Counted from the first letter of the stretch, positions 1 through 4,764 are shown. The stretch is DNA of 5,788 nt from Bacteroidota bacterium (GCA_022708005.1 JAKIZN010000122.1:1-5788), one strand, 5' to 3'. The notes: generated by a model from the letters alone, not told the origin. Numbers and translations are program-made.

Positions 1-21
1 GTTCAAGTCCCTCCAGGCCCA
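1..21 (+). tRNA. 3' end of a tRNA (possibly tRNA-Ile), 5' part outside the window
   Basis: The window opens with a T-loop (GTTCAAGTC, the last G of the T-stem plus TTCAAGT), the 3' half of a T-stem (CCCTC), an acceptor 3' strand (CAGGCCC) and a discriminator A at 21. The next bases are CA, so a full CCA is not encoded and would be added after transcription. The acceptor strand implies a 5' end of GGGCCTG, which with A73 is typical of bacterial tRNA-Ile(GAT). The anticodon is not in the window, so the identity is only a suggestion. A tmRNA 3' end has a similar fold and cannot be strictly excluded. An intrinsic terminator follows at once, as expected for the last gene of a tRNA transcript. Confidence 0.75.
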
Positions 22-22
22 C

Positions 23-54
23 AAAAGCCGAGCATAGCGTTCGGCTTTTTTTTT
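23..54 (+). terminator. Intrinsic terminator after the tRNA
   Basis: AAAAGCCGA (23-31) pairs perfectly with TCGGCTTTT (41-49) around a 9-base loop, and an unbroken T run continues to 54. The stem starts two bases after the tRNA discriminator base, so it would end the tRNA transcript. The A-run mirrored by the T-run gives the structure some bidirectional character. Confidence 0.85.
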
Positions 55-123
55 ATGGATATTATATCAATGAGCATTTTGGGATGCTGCATTAGTTTGA
101 ATTTGTTGCATATTTTTATTTTT

Positions 124-207
124 AATCCAAATAATGCAATAGGAACTTTAACTGACTGCGTATCCGTAAGGAAATATTTGGTTTTAAGATGAGGCTACCT
201 TATAAGT
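124..207 (+). repeat. IS left-end repeat, copy A
   Basis: These 84 bases align without gaps to the reverse complement of 4556-4639, with 68 identities by hand count. Shared blocks include CCAAATAAT, TAGGAAC, TATCCGTAA, GGTTTTAAGATG and ATAAGT. The similarity runs through both the outer (CCAAATAAT) and the inner (GAGGCT/GGGGCT) motif, so the whole stretch behaves as one transposon end rather than as a simple short terminal repeat. Confidence 0.8.
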
Positions 208-221
208 CTAGCCTCTTTTTT
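191..221 (+). terminator. Terminator-like hairpin inside the IS left end
   Basis: GAGGCTA (191-197) pairs perfectly with TAGCCTC (209-215) around an 11-base loop and is followed by six T (216-221). It lies between the IS edge and the transposase start. It could therefore stop outside transcription, for example from the upstream tRNA, from running into the transposase gene. This is a known way for insertion sequences to limit readthrough expression. The hairpin falls exactly on the inner end motif, so it may simply be part of the end. Confidence 0.5.
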
Positions 222-242
222 GATAAAGGAAAGCTAAAATAA

Positions 243-274
243 TTGGGGATTTATAACGTCGCATCTGCTATAAT
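243..274 (+). promoter_or_regulatory. Possible transposase promoter
   Basis: TATAAT at 269-274 is a perfect -10 hexamer 21 bases before the transposase ATG. The best upstream partner is TTGGGG at 243-248, but the 20-base spacing is longer than the usual 16-18, so the -35 element is doubtful. No clear Shine-Dalgarno sequence stands before the ATG at 296; the leader is A/T only apart from single G residues. Confidence 0.3.
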
Positions 275-295
275 ATATAATAAGATAGAATAGTT

Positions 296-1010
296 ATGAA
301 ATCTAAATATGACAATCAAACGCAAGAGCCTAGTATTCCCCTACCATTAAGCGAACTTATACCAAAAGCTCATCCAGTTAGAGTTATAAATAGAATTATT
401 AACGAAATTGATATAGGCGAAATAGAAGAAGAATATACCTGCGACGGAGTAACGAGCTATTCATCAAGAATGCTGATAAAATTATTGATTTACTCCTATA
501 TGAACAATGTTTATTCAGGTCGCCGAATAGAAGAATTGACTCAAGAATACATTCATTATTTGTGGCTTAGTGAAATGCAAAGACCAGACCACAACACGAT
601 AAACCGCTTTCGTTACAAGTATGCAGCAGGCAATTTTAAAATGGTATTCTCACGCATAGTCTTATTTTTTAATAAATCTGGTGTATTGACTATCACAGAA
701 ACCCATACAGATAATACAAAAATAAGAGCAAATACTAATAAATACAGTTTTGTATGGGGCAAAGGCGTGCAAACTGATAAGAAAGTAATACTTTCGCAAG
801 TAAATGAATTATGGAATTATGCAAGAAAGATATGCAAAAAAGAATTGAAAGATACTCGCCCTAACACGTCTTCAGAAATAAGCCATGAAGTATTACAAGA
901 GGTAATAGAGGAAATTAATCAGACAAGAGAAAATAAAGATATATAAAAAAGTTCGTTCAAAAATCACGATAGTAAAGAAAATTTTGCCTATTAAATTGAA
1001 AGAACATTAA
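296..1010 (+). pseudogene. IS1182-family transposase, N-terminal part, frameshifted and truncated
   Basis: The first frame gives 216 residues (296-946) with hallmarks of IS1182-type transposases: HPVRVINRI at 26-34, a helical stretch LIKLLIYSYMNNVYSGRRIEE at 60-80 read in two parts, MQRPDHNTINRFR at 94-106, and HTDNTKIRANTNKYSFVWGK at 137-156, where D139 is probably the first catalytic Asp. The frame stops at TAA 944-946. In the +1 frame from 945 the sequence reads KKVRSKITIVKKILPIKLKEH before a stop at 1008-1010. This looks like the family segment that normally follows, so one inserted T (or a 2-base loss) near 944 broke the gene. Nothing recognisable follows. Complete family members are roughly 450-550 residues, so the remaining catalytic residues are missing. 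The N-terminal fragment might still be translated and could bind ends in trans, but that is speculation. Confidence 0.85.
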
Positions 1011-1039
1011 GCGTTTTTATGTTAAATTTAAAATAGGCA
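974..1039 (-). terminator. Possible terminator of the reverse-strand operon
   Basis: TGCCTATT (985-992) and AATAGGCA (1032-1039) form an 8-bp outer stem. Further inside, AAATT and AACAT pair with matching segments across bulges, making an imperfect hairpin of about 18 bp. Read on the reverse strand, the 3' arm is followed by AAATTTTCTTT. It lies about 45 bases past the stop of the last operon gene (1083) and overlaps the transposase remnant. The internal loops and the interrupted T tract make it a weak candidate. Confidence 0.35.
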
Positions 1040-1082
1040 GTTTGTAGATAATGAATTGTAAAATTAAGTTCTCCCCCTCACC

Positions 1083-1346
1083 TCAATCATTGCATAAATC
1101 CGACATTAGATAATTTATTACTTTGACTACATCTTCGATTTTTTTTAGTTTGATGTAATGATTTAATTTCGCGATTGATGCACGCAAATTTGGATTGCTA
1201 TTGACTACATTTAAGTTGGTGCGACGCAAGGCTATTAGAGCGTTATTTGTCCTATCGGTGCGAGTGCTTTCTTCGATTGCCTTTTGGCGACGGTAAAGCT
1301 GAATATCTTTTGGATTAAGCGGTATATATCTTGTCGTTTTGCTCAT
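1083..1346 (-). CDS. Unknown 87-residue protein, last gene of the pgsA operon
   Basis: I do not recognise this protein. It is small, polar and basic in its first two thirds (many Arg, Lys and Asn; RRQKAIEESTRTDRTNN at 19-35), with no signal peptide or membrane segment. The C-terminal third (KLNHYIKLKKIEDVVKVINYLM) looks helical. It is probably a real gene: its ATG overlaps the pgsA stop in an ATGA junction (1343-1346), the same arrangement as elsewhere in the operon. No good Shine-Dalgarno sequence stands at the usual distance (AGG is 12 bases upstream), so translation probably depends on ribosomes finishing pgsA. It would be a soluble cytoplasmic protein. A nucleic-acid-binding or regulatory role would fit the charge, but nothing in the sequence proves it. 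Confidence 0.6.
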   Translation of the reverse strand: MSKTTRYIPLNPKDIQLYRRQKAIEESTRTDRTNNALIALRRTNLNVVNSNPNLRASIAKLNHYIKLKKIEDVVKVINYLMSDLCND

Positions 1347-1888
1347 TTGCTTTGTGCCTTGATTTCTTTAAACATTATTGACGCATAGTTAATTAGCGAC
1401 GCTACAATAAGAATAACGGACAAATACATAAAAATTGTAAAGACCAATTTCCAGTCTAATACCGCTATCACCATACTCAAAGAAACAGAAAGAGCCGTCA
1501 GCTTGCCGAGCATATTCGATGGCAAAACTATTTTTATCCTTCTGGCTGCTAATACTCCGCCGAGCATTATCAACAAATCTCGTCCTAATACTACCACTGC
1601 ATACCATATAGGCATTCTTGCTTGCAGCAGCAATACTATCACGAGCATCGCCACAAACAACTTATCGGCAAGCGGGTCTAAAACTTTACCTAATTCAGAT
1701 TTTTGATTAAACCGTCGAGCAATTGTGCCATCTGCTATGTCTATCAATCCCGCGATTATACATAGCGTAGCTGCCGCCGTATTGTGCAAGTGCCACAGCA
1801 GCACAGCGGTCGGCGGTATCATCAAAAGCCGTATTGTGCTTAATATATTTGGCACGGTAAGTATTTTATTTTGCTCTTTTTCTAACAA
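1343..1888 (-). CDS. pgsA: CDP-diacylglycerol--glycerol-3-phosphate 3-phosphatidyltransferase
   Basis: Phosphatidylglycerophosphate synthase condenses CDP-diacylglycerol with glycerol-3-phosphate at the inner membrane, the committed step to phosphatidylglycerol and cardiolipin. The full CDP-alcohol phosphotransferase motif D-x2-DG-x2-AR-x8-G-x3-D-x3-D is intact: D50, D53-G54, A57-R58, G67, D71 and D75. The N-terminal TVPNILSTIRLLMIPP (11-26) is typical of PgsA, and the 181-residue length with several hydrophobic helices matches the family. The start is TTG at 1886-1888: an in-frame TAG lies 12 bases upstream, AGGG sits 7 bases before it, and the next Met is residue 23, inside the first helix. 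It overlaps the symporter gene upstream by 23 bases and the small gene downstream by 4 bases. Other family members (phosphatidylserine or cardiolipin synthases) are less likely given the N-terminus and size. Confidence 0.87.
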   Translation of the reverse strand: MLEKEQNKILTVPNILSTIRLLMIPPTAVLLWHLHNTAAATLCIIAGLIDIADGTIARRFNQKSELGKVLDPLADKLFVAMLVIVLLLQARMPIWYAVVVLGRDLLIMLGGVLAARRIKIVLPSNMLGKLTALSVSLSMVIAVLDWKLVFTIFMYLSVILIVASLINYASIMFKEIKAQSK

Positions 1889-3257
1889 AGCATAGCCCTA
1901 AAATAATTGATAAAAATATGCCCGGAAGCATTGGTTCAAAATTACTTGTAAATTCTAAAAAAATCAAGTTGAATTTAGCAGAAAATTCATTGGACAGAGT
2001 CCATAGCGAAGTGATAATTATACCGCTTATCATTATTATCATACTATGCCGCGAAGATAAGTAATATTTTTTACTATAACTTACAGTTAGCGGAACAATT
2101 AACGCCGGCACGGCAATCGATGAAGTTTTGAAAATCAAATCTATCGCAGAAGGAATAGCCAAAGCCATAAATATGCCTATAACTCCCGTTGCTATCAATC
2201 CAATTTTTGAGCCAAGACTTTTGCTGATTTTCCTAAAAATCATAGGAAAAATATCATTGCCGAAAGTGGAAGCACTGATAAACGCATAGCTTTCAAGAGT
2301 GGACATCACAGTTGCAATAAGTGCGACCAAAAACAAGCCCTTCCAAATCGGCGGCAGCACCGCATCAGCCAGCGATGGATAAGCATTCAATGGGGTGTCT
2401 ATTGCATAAAATCCAGCCGCATAAAGCCCGGTCATCAGTGTCAGAAAGTCAAAAATCATCCAAAAAACTATTGAAATCAATATGCCATTATATGCTATTT
2501 TAGGGTTTTTAGCAGAAGCACAGCGTTGGTGAAAACTTGGATCGATAAAAGTTTGGAAAGCAATGACATACCACGCAGCCACATATTGCCAAGAGAGCGT
2601 GCCATTAACCGTTAAATGTTCGCTTGGCAGTTTGCTAAACATCTCTGGCAGGCTACCAAGGCTGAGCATGGAAAAGATAAGCAATGCTCCGAATCCTATA
2701 TACATAAATATGAATTGCGCCGTATTGGTTATTATATCCGCCTTCAGCCCGCCATGATATATAACTAACAGCGAAATCGACGTGCCGATTATCAGAGAAA
2801 ATATTTGGCTTAGCCCTGAAAACATCTGAATCAGCGAGCCAAGCATCAATATATAGGCAGCGGGTATTGTGATAATTAAAATTATCGCCGAAGATATTAG
2901 GCTTGCCTTTGAGCCATAGTGCTTTTTTATTTGCTCTGGAATAGTGGCGGACTCTGCCGAGCGTATTTTTTTAGAAATAAAAATTGCAAAGAATAAAGCT
3001 GCGATATAATACGGCAAGCCAAAACAAAAAAAAGCGACTATCCCATAGTTATAGACAAATTCGCCCATGCCCATTATATTGCCATACCACGTGGCAACAA
3101 GCGACGCTACAAAAAAAGGGATGGTAACTCTTCTGCCTGCAAGTATATAATCATCGTCGTGCTTGTTGCTTGCCTTTTTGTATATTTTATATCCGATAAA
3201 TGAAATCAGAATAAAATAGAAAACAACAACCAAAATATCAGCTAAAGTCAGTTTCAC
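1866..3257 (-). CDS. Sodium:solute symporter family (SSS) transporter, substrate unknown
   Basis: This 463-residue inner-membrane protein has about 13 hydrophobic segments, as expected for the SSS family (Na+-coupled uptake of sugars, amino acids, vitamins or organic acids; LeuT fold). Family marks are DDYILAGRR (35-43) followed by SLVATWYGNIMGMGE (52-66) in the first core helix, GGLKADIITNTAQ (169-181), FIDPSFHQRCASAKNPKIA (237-255), and ALIATVMSTLESY (312-324), whose S319-T320 pair lies where the second sodium site is formed in known members. The substrate cannot be read from the sequence. The start is GTG at 3255-3257, overlapping the epimerase stop in a GTGA junction, with AAGG 7 bases upstream. 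Its 3' end overlaps pgsA by 23 bases, so the two are surely co-transcribed. A short lysine/arginine tail (RKRAK) ends the protein. Confidence 0.9.
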   Translation of the reverse strand: MKLTLADILVVVFYFILISFIGYKIYKKASNKHDDDYILAGRRVTIPFFVASLVATWYGNIMGMGEFVYNYGIVAFFCFGLPYYIAALFFAIFISKKIRSAESATIPEQIKKHYGSKASLISSAIILIITIPAAYILMLGSLIQMFSGLSQIFSLIIGTSISLLVIYHGGLKADIITNTAQFIFMYIGFGALLIFSMLSLGSLPEMFSKLPSEHLTVNGTLSWQYVAAWYVIAFQTFIDPSFHQRCASAKNPKIAYNGILISIVFWMIFDFLTLMTGLYAAGFYAIDTPLNAYPSLADAVLPPIWKGLFLVALIATVMSTLESYAFISASTFGNDIFPMIFRKISKSLGSKIGLIATGVIGIFMALAIPSAIDLIFKTSSIAVPALIVPLTVSYSKKYYLSSRHSMIIMISGIIITSLWTLSNEFSAKFNLIFLEFTSNFEPMLPGIFLSIILGLCFVRKRAK

Positions 3258-4183
3258 TGCATAGCCTTTGCTGCTTTATAATATTCAACAGTTAGCCTTA
3301 GCCCTTCATCAAAATCAACCGAAGGCTTCCAGCCGCATATCTCGTATAGTTTTTGTGGGCTTATCACGCTTCTTCTTTGCTCCCCAATTTTCGCGGGTCC
3401 GTGAAATTCTTCGCAGCTTGCTCCTGTTAATTCCTTCAATTTATTAAATATATAATTTACATTGGTTTCAATCCCCGTCCCCACATTAAAAATTCCCTCA
3501 ACCTTATCATCAAGCGACTTTACGTTTGCCGATACTACATCATCGATAAAAACATAATCCCGCGTGATAAGCCCATCGCCATTAATAACGGGCTGCTCGC
3601 CGCTAAGCATTTTGCCGATAAATATAGCAACCACTCCCGCTTCGCCTTTGGGATTCTGCCTTGGTCCGTATACGTTGCCATAGCGAAGCATAGTTGTGGC
3701 AATGCCATAGCTTTGGCTATAGTAATATAAGTATTTTTCGTTCGCGAGCTTAGCTATACCGTAAGGAGAGCATGGGTTGGTCGGCTGACTTTCATCGGCT
3801 GGAAACACGTATTGCTCGCCATAAATTGTGCCGCCGGAGGACGCAAAGATAACTTTTTTTACTTTATGATTTTTAGCCGCTTCATATAAGTTAAGGCTAC
3901 CTACAATGTTATTCATCGCATCATTTCTTGGGTCATCGACAGAAAAGCGAACGTTCATTTGCGCCGCTTGATGGCAAATAATATCGAATTTCTCTTCTCG
4001 AAAAATCGAATCAATTTTGTCGCTATTAATATCTATTTCTATAAATTTCGCTTCTTTGTTTATATTTTCGAGCATTCCAGATGATAAATTGTCTATAATA
4101 ACAACTTGGTGCCCCAATTCAATAAACTTATCTGCCAGATGCGAGCCAATAAATCCAGCTCCGCCAGTTACGCATATTTTCAT
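3254..4183 (-). CDS. NAD-dependent nucleotide-sugar epimerase/dehydratase (UDP-glucose 4-epimerase-like)
   Basis: This is an extended short-chain dehydrogenase of 309 residues from the chosen start, the usual size for the compact GalE-like group. The Rossmann NAD motif TGGAGFIGSHL is at 6-16, DNLSSG at 31-36 closes the second strand, SSGGTIYGE at 115-123 contains the catalytic Ser region, and Y141-x3-K145 (YGIAK) is the catalytic pair. LRYGNVYGPRQ (166-176) and GDGLITRDYVFIDDVV (202-217) are sugar-nucleotide binding segments. It probably epimerises a UDP-hexose for cell-surface polysaccharide; dehydratase or uronate epimerase activity cannot be excluded. An ATG 33 bases upstream (4214-4216) is in frame, but I chose 4183: it has AGG 5 bases before it and puts the NAD motif at the N-terminus as in the family. 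It is the first gene of the operon and its stop overlaps the symporter GTG. Confidence 0.9.
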   Translation of the reverse strand: MKICVTGGAGFIGSHLADKFIELGHQVVIIDNLSSGMLENINKEAKFIEIDINSDKIDSIFREEKFDIICHQAAQMNVRFSVDDPRNDAMNNIVGSLNLYEAAKNHKVKKVIFASSGGTIYGEQYVFPADESQPTNPCSPYGIAKLANEKYLYYYSQSYGIATTMLRYGNVYGPRQNPKGEAGVVAIFIGKMLSGEQPVINGDGLITRDYVFIDDVVSANVKSLDDKVEGIFNVGTGIETNVNYIFNKLKELTGASCEEFHGPAKIGEQRRSVISPQKLYEICGWKPSVDFDEGLRLTVEYYKAAKAMQ

Positions 4184-4191
4184 TATTGCCT
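4184..4191 (-). promoter_or_regulatory. Ribosome binding site that fixes the epimerase start
   Basis: On the reverse strand the sequence AGG (4189-4191) stands 5 bases before the ATG at 4183. The alternative upstream ATG at 4216 is preceded only by a long A/T run. This supports the shorter, family-like N-terminus. Confidence 0.55.
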
Positions 4192-4242
4192 GCTTAAAAA
4201 TAAATAAAAATAACAAAAAAAAATGAAATTTAGAATATCGAT

Positions 4243-4254
4243 TTCAAATTTGAA
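4243..4254. promoter_or_regulatory. 12-base palindrome upstream of the epimerase operon
   Basis: TTCAAATTTGAA is a perfect 12-base palindrome about 60 bases before the epimerase start, just outside the transposon-derived element. The neighbouring ATCGAT (4237-4242) is also palindromic. It could be an operator for the operon, but in such AT-rich sequence it may be chance. I see no convincing promoter hexamers beside it. Confidence 0.2.
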
Positions 4255-4258
4255 GTAA

Positions 4259-4263
4259 TTCAA
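4259..4263. repeat. Left copy of the target-site duplication (TTCAA)
   Basis: TTCAA directly precedes the outer end CCCAAATAAT at 4264. The identical pentamer in the same orientation directly follows the mirrored end ATTATTTGGG at 4637, which is what a staggered-cut insertion leaves. A 5-base match could be chance, but it abuts both ends exactly. Confidence 0.6.
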
Positions 4264-4327
4264 CCCAAATAATGTATTAGGAATTTTTCTATTACCTATT
4301 AGCTATTTTCCAGATGGGGTTGTCTCA
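4264..4327 (+). repeat. Element left end (copy C)
   Basis: This end reads the outer motif at 4264-4283, then about 29 bases unlike the other copies, then GATGGGGTTGTCTCA (4313-4327). The outer-to-inner distance is shorter than in copies A and B by roughly 13 bases, so the two ends of the element are not mirror images. This suggests the two different ends of a parent IS. Confidence 0.65.
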
Positions 4328-4338
4328 AAAGGTTTCTG

Positions 4339-4354
4339 ATGCATTATTTGGAAT
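4339..4354 (-). repeat. Extra internal copy of the outer end motif
   Basis: GCATTATTTGG (4340-4350) reads on the reverse strand as CCAAATAATGC, the same outer motif as at 127-137, and it continues as ATCAGAAA where the others have ATTAGGAA. It faces the left end of the element at 4264, so 4264-4350 by itself has inverted ends. It could be the mark of a nested or partly deleted second copy. Confidence 0.5.
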
Positions 4355-4360
4355 TATTTT

Positions 4361-4478
4361 AATCCCGAAGGGATTTGATGTTTGTAGAAAATAAGATTGC
4401 ATAACTTTATGCGACTCCTACGGAGTCGTATAAAGTGCCGATTATTTATTACTACAAACATTTGAACCCTTTGGGTTC
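4361..4478. repeat. REP/BIME-like palindrome cluster inside the element
   Basis: Two small hairpins lie head-to-head: AATCCC-GAA-GGGATT (4361-4375) and GAACCC-TTT-GGGTTC (4464-4478). Each is joined on its inner side to the same linker, ATGTTTGTAG at 4378-4387 and its perfect reverse complement CTACAAACAT at 4452-4461. A longer central hairpin (4404-4436) sits between them. The stems differ in sequence while the linker is conserved and inverted, which is the arrangement seen in bacterial interspersed mosaic elements built from REP units. No associated single-strand (RAYT) transposase is in the window. Confidence 0.6.
4404..4436. repeat. Central hairpin of the palindrome cluster
   Basis: ACTTTAT-G-CGACTCC (4404-4418) faces GGAGTCG-T-ATAAAGT (4422-4436) around the loop TAC. 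This gives 14 paired bases plus one G/T position that could wobble in RNA. The first arm can alternatively pair upstream, because GCATAA (4399-4404) is the reverse complement of TTATGC (4407-4412). Confidence 0.75.
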
Positions 4479-4495
4479 GTTACAATTTTGCTTTA

Positions 4496-4528
4496 AGATG
4501 TCCTACACCTCGAAGGTGTAGGACATCT
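4496..4528. repeat. Perfect 15-bp hairpin near the right end of the element
   Basis: AGATGTCCTACACCT (4496-4510) and AGGTGTAGGACATCT (4514-4528) are perfectly complementary around the 3-base loop CGA. No T run follows on either strand, so it is not a classical terminator, although it would fold strongly in RNA or in single-stranded DNA. Confidence 0.8.
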
Positions 4529-4555
4529 GGAAAACTCGGACGCTCTCACCTGTCA

Positions 4556-4639
4556 ACTTATGAGACAGCCCCATCTTAAAACCTAACCTTTCTTTACGGA
4601 TAGACAATCAGTTAGTGTTCCTAATGAATTATTTGGGTT
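4556..4639 (-). repeat. IS left-end repeat, copy B (element right end)
   Basis: On the reverse strand this is the ungapped counterpart of 124-207 (68 of 84 positions the same by hand count). It keeps the better-preserved inner motif GGGGCTGTCTCATAAGTTGA, of the type common at ends of IS1182-like elements. It ends at the outer motif next to the right TTCAA. Confidence 0.8.
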
Positions 4640-4642
4640 CAA
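4638..4642. repeat. Right copy of the target-site duplication (TTCAA)
   Basis: This pentamer has the same orientation as 4259-4263 and directly follows the GGG that closes the element. Confidence 0.6.
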
Positions 4643-4718
4643 TCAACAGCAAATCAATATGCAAGAAATAAATTTCATATAATCCACTAAAAAGCATAAT
4701 CATTACGATAAAAATCAC

Positions 4719-4726
4719 TAAATTTG
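4719..4726 (+). promoter_or_regulatory. Possible valS promoter element
   Basis: TAAATTTG matches the Bacteroidota -7 consensus TAnnTTTG, 38 bases before the valS ATG. No TTTG is seen at the expected -33 position, so the call is weak. If correct, the promoter lies outside the inserted element, in the 127 bases between it and valS. Confidence 0.25.
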
Positions 4727-4764
4727 TAATCTGTATTGTTTAACTCGAATAAAATTAATATAAA

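Larger units (their letters stand above)
124..1010 (+). mobile_element. Decayed, 3'-truncated IS1182-type insertion sequence
   Basis: The remnant has a left end (124-207) and a transposase pseudogene (296-1010). The left end carries the outer motif CCAAATAATGCAATAGGAA and, about 60 bases further in, the inner motif GATGAGGCT, a variant of the GGGGCTGTCTCA type of end. Both motifs recur in the small element at 4264-4637. No matching right end is visible between 1010 and the end of the neighbouring gene at 1083, and the catalytic C-terminal part of the transposase is gone, so the copy cannot move by itself. The outer boundary (about 124-127) is set only by where similarity to the other copy starts, and no target duplication can be tested. 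The stretch 55-123, between the tRNA terminator and this remnant, holds nothing I recognise beyond a 5-bp hairpin at 73-88. Confidence 0.75.
4264..4637. mobile_element. 374-base transposase-less element (MITE-like) related to the IS at 124
   Basis: The ends are compound inverted repeats. The outer motif CCCAAATAATnnATTAGGAA is read inward from both sides (4264-4283 and 4637-4618). The inner motif GATGGGGyTGTCTCA is at 4313-4327 and, inverted, at 4561-4575, with one mismatch in 15. A direct TTCAA flanks the whole. There is no open reading frame of note inside; the interior is hairpins. The right end is the same type as the left end of the decayed IS at 124-207. The left end shares only the two motifs, as would be expected if it derives from the opposite end of that IS. 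I infer an internal-deletion derivative that could have been moved by a related transposase in trans. It occupies most of the 581-base region between the divergent epimerase operon and valS. Confidence 0.7.

Noticed and set aside
73..88. Small hairpin AGCAT/ATGCT after the tRNA terminator
   Set aside because: A 5-bp stem without a T run in AT-rich DNA is expected by chance.
1389..1706. Open frames on both strands inside pgsA (1389-1607 and 1503-1706)
   Set aside because: They overlap the intact catalytic motif of pgsA in other frames and show no protein-like features.
2321..2757. Forward-strand open frames within the symporter gene
   Set aside because: Both are antisense to conserved transporter segments, with no ribosome binding site or recognisable domain.
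4184..4216. Upstream in-frame ATG giving the epimerase an 11-residue N-terminal extension (MLFLFIFKQAI)
   Set aside because: The hydrophobic extension comes from an A/T run without a ribosome binding site. The ATG at 4183 has AGG at 5 bases and puts the NAD motif at the expected N-terminus.
4361..4528. CRISPR array
   Set aside because: The repeats are palindromes of different sequence and spacing, with no direct repeat of constant length and no cas genes.
4643..4764. T-box or other riboswitch leader for valS
   Set aside because: The 122 bases are AT-rich with no stem I-like structure, no T-box consensus and no antiterminator/terminator pair.
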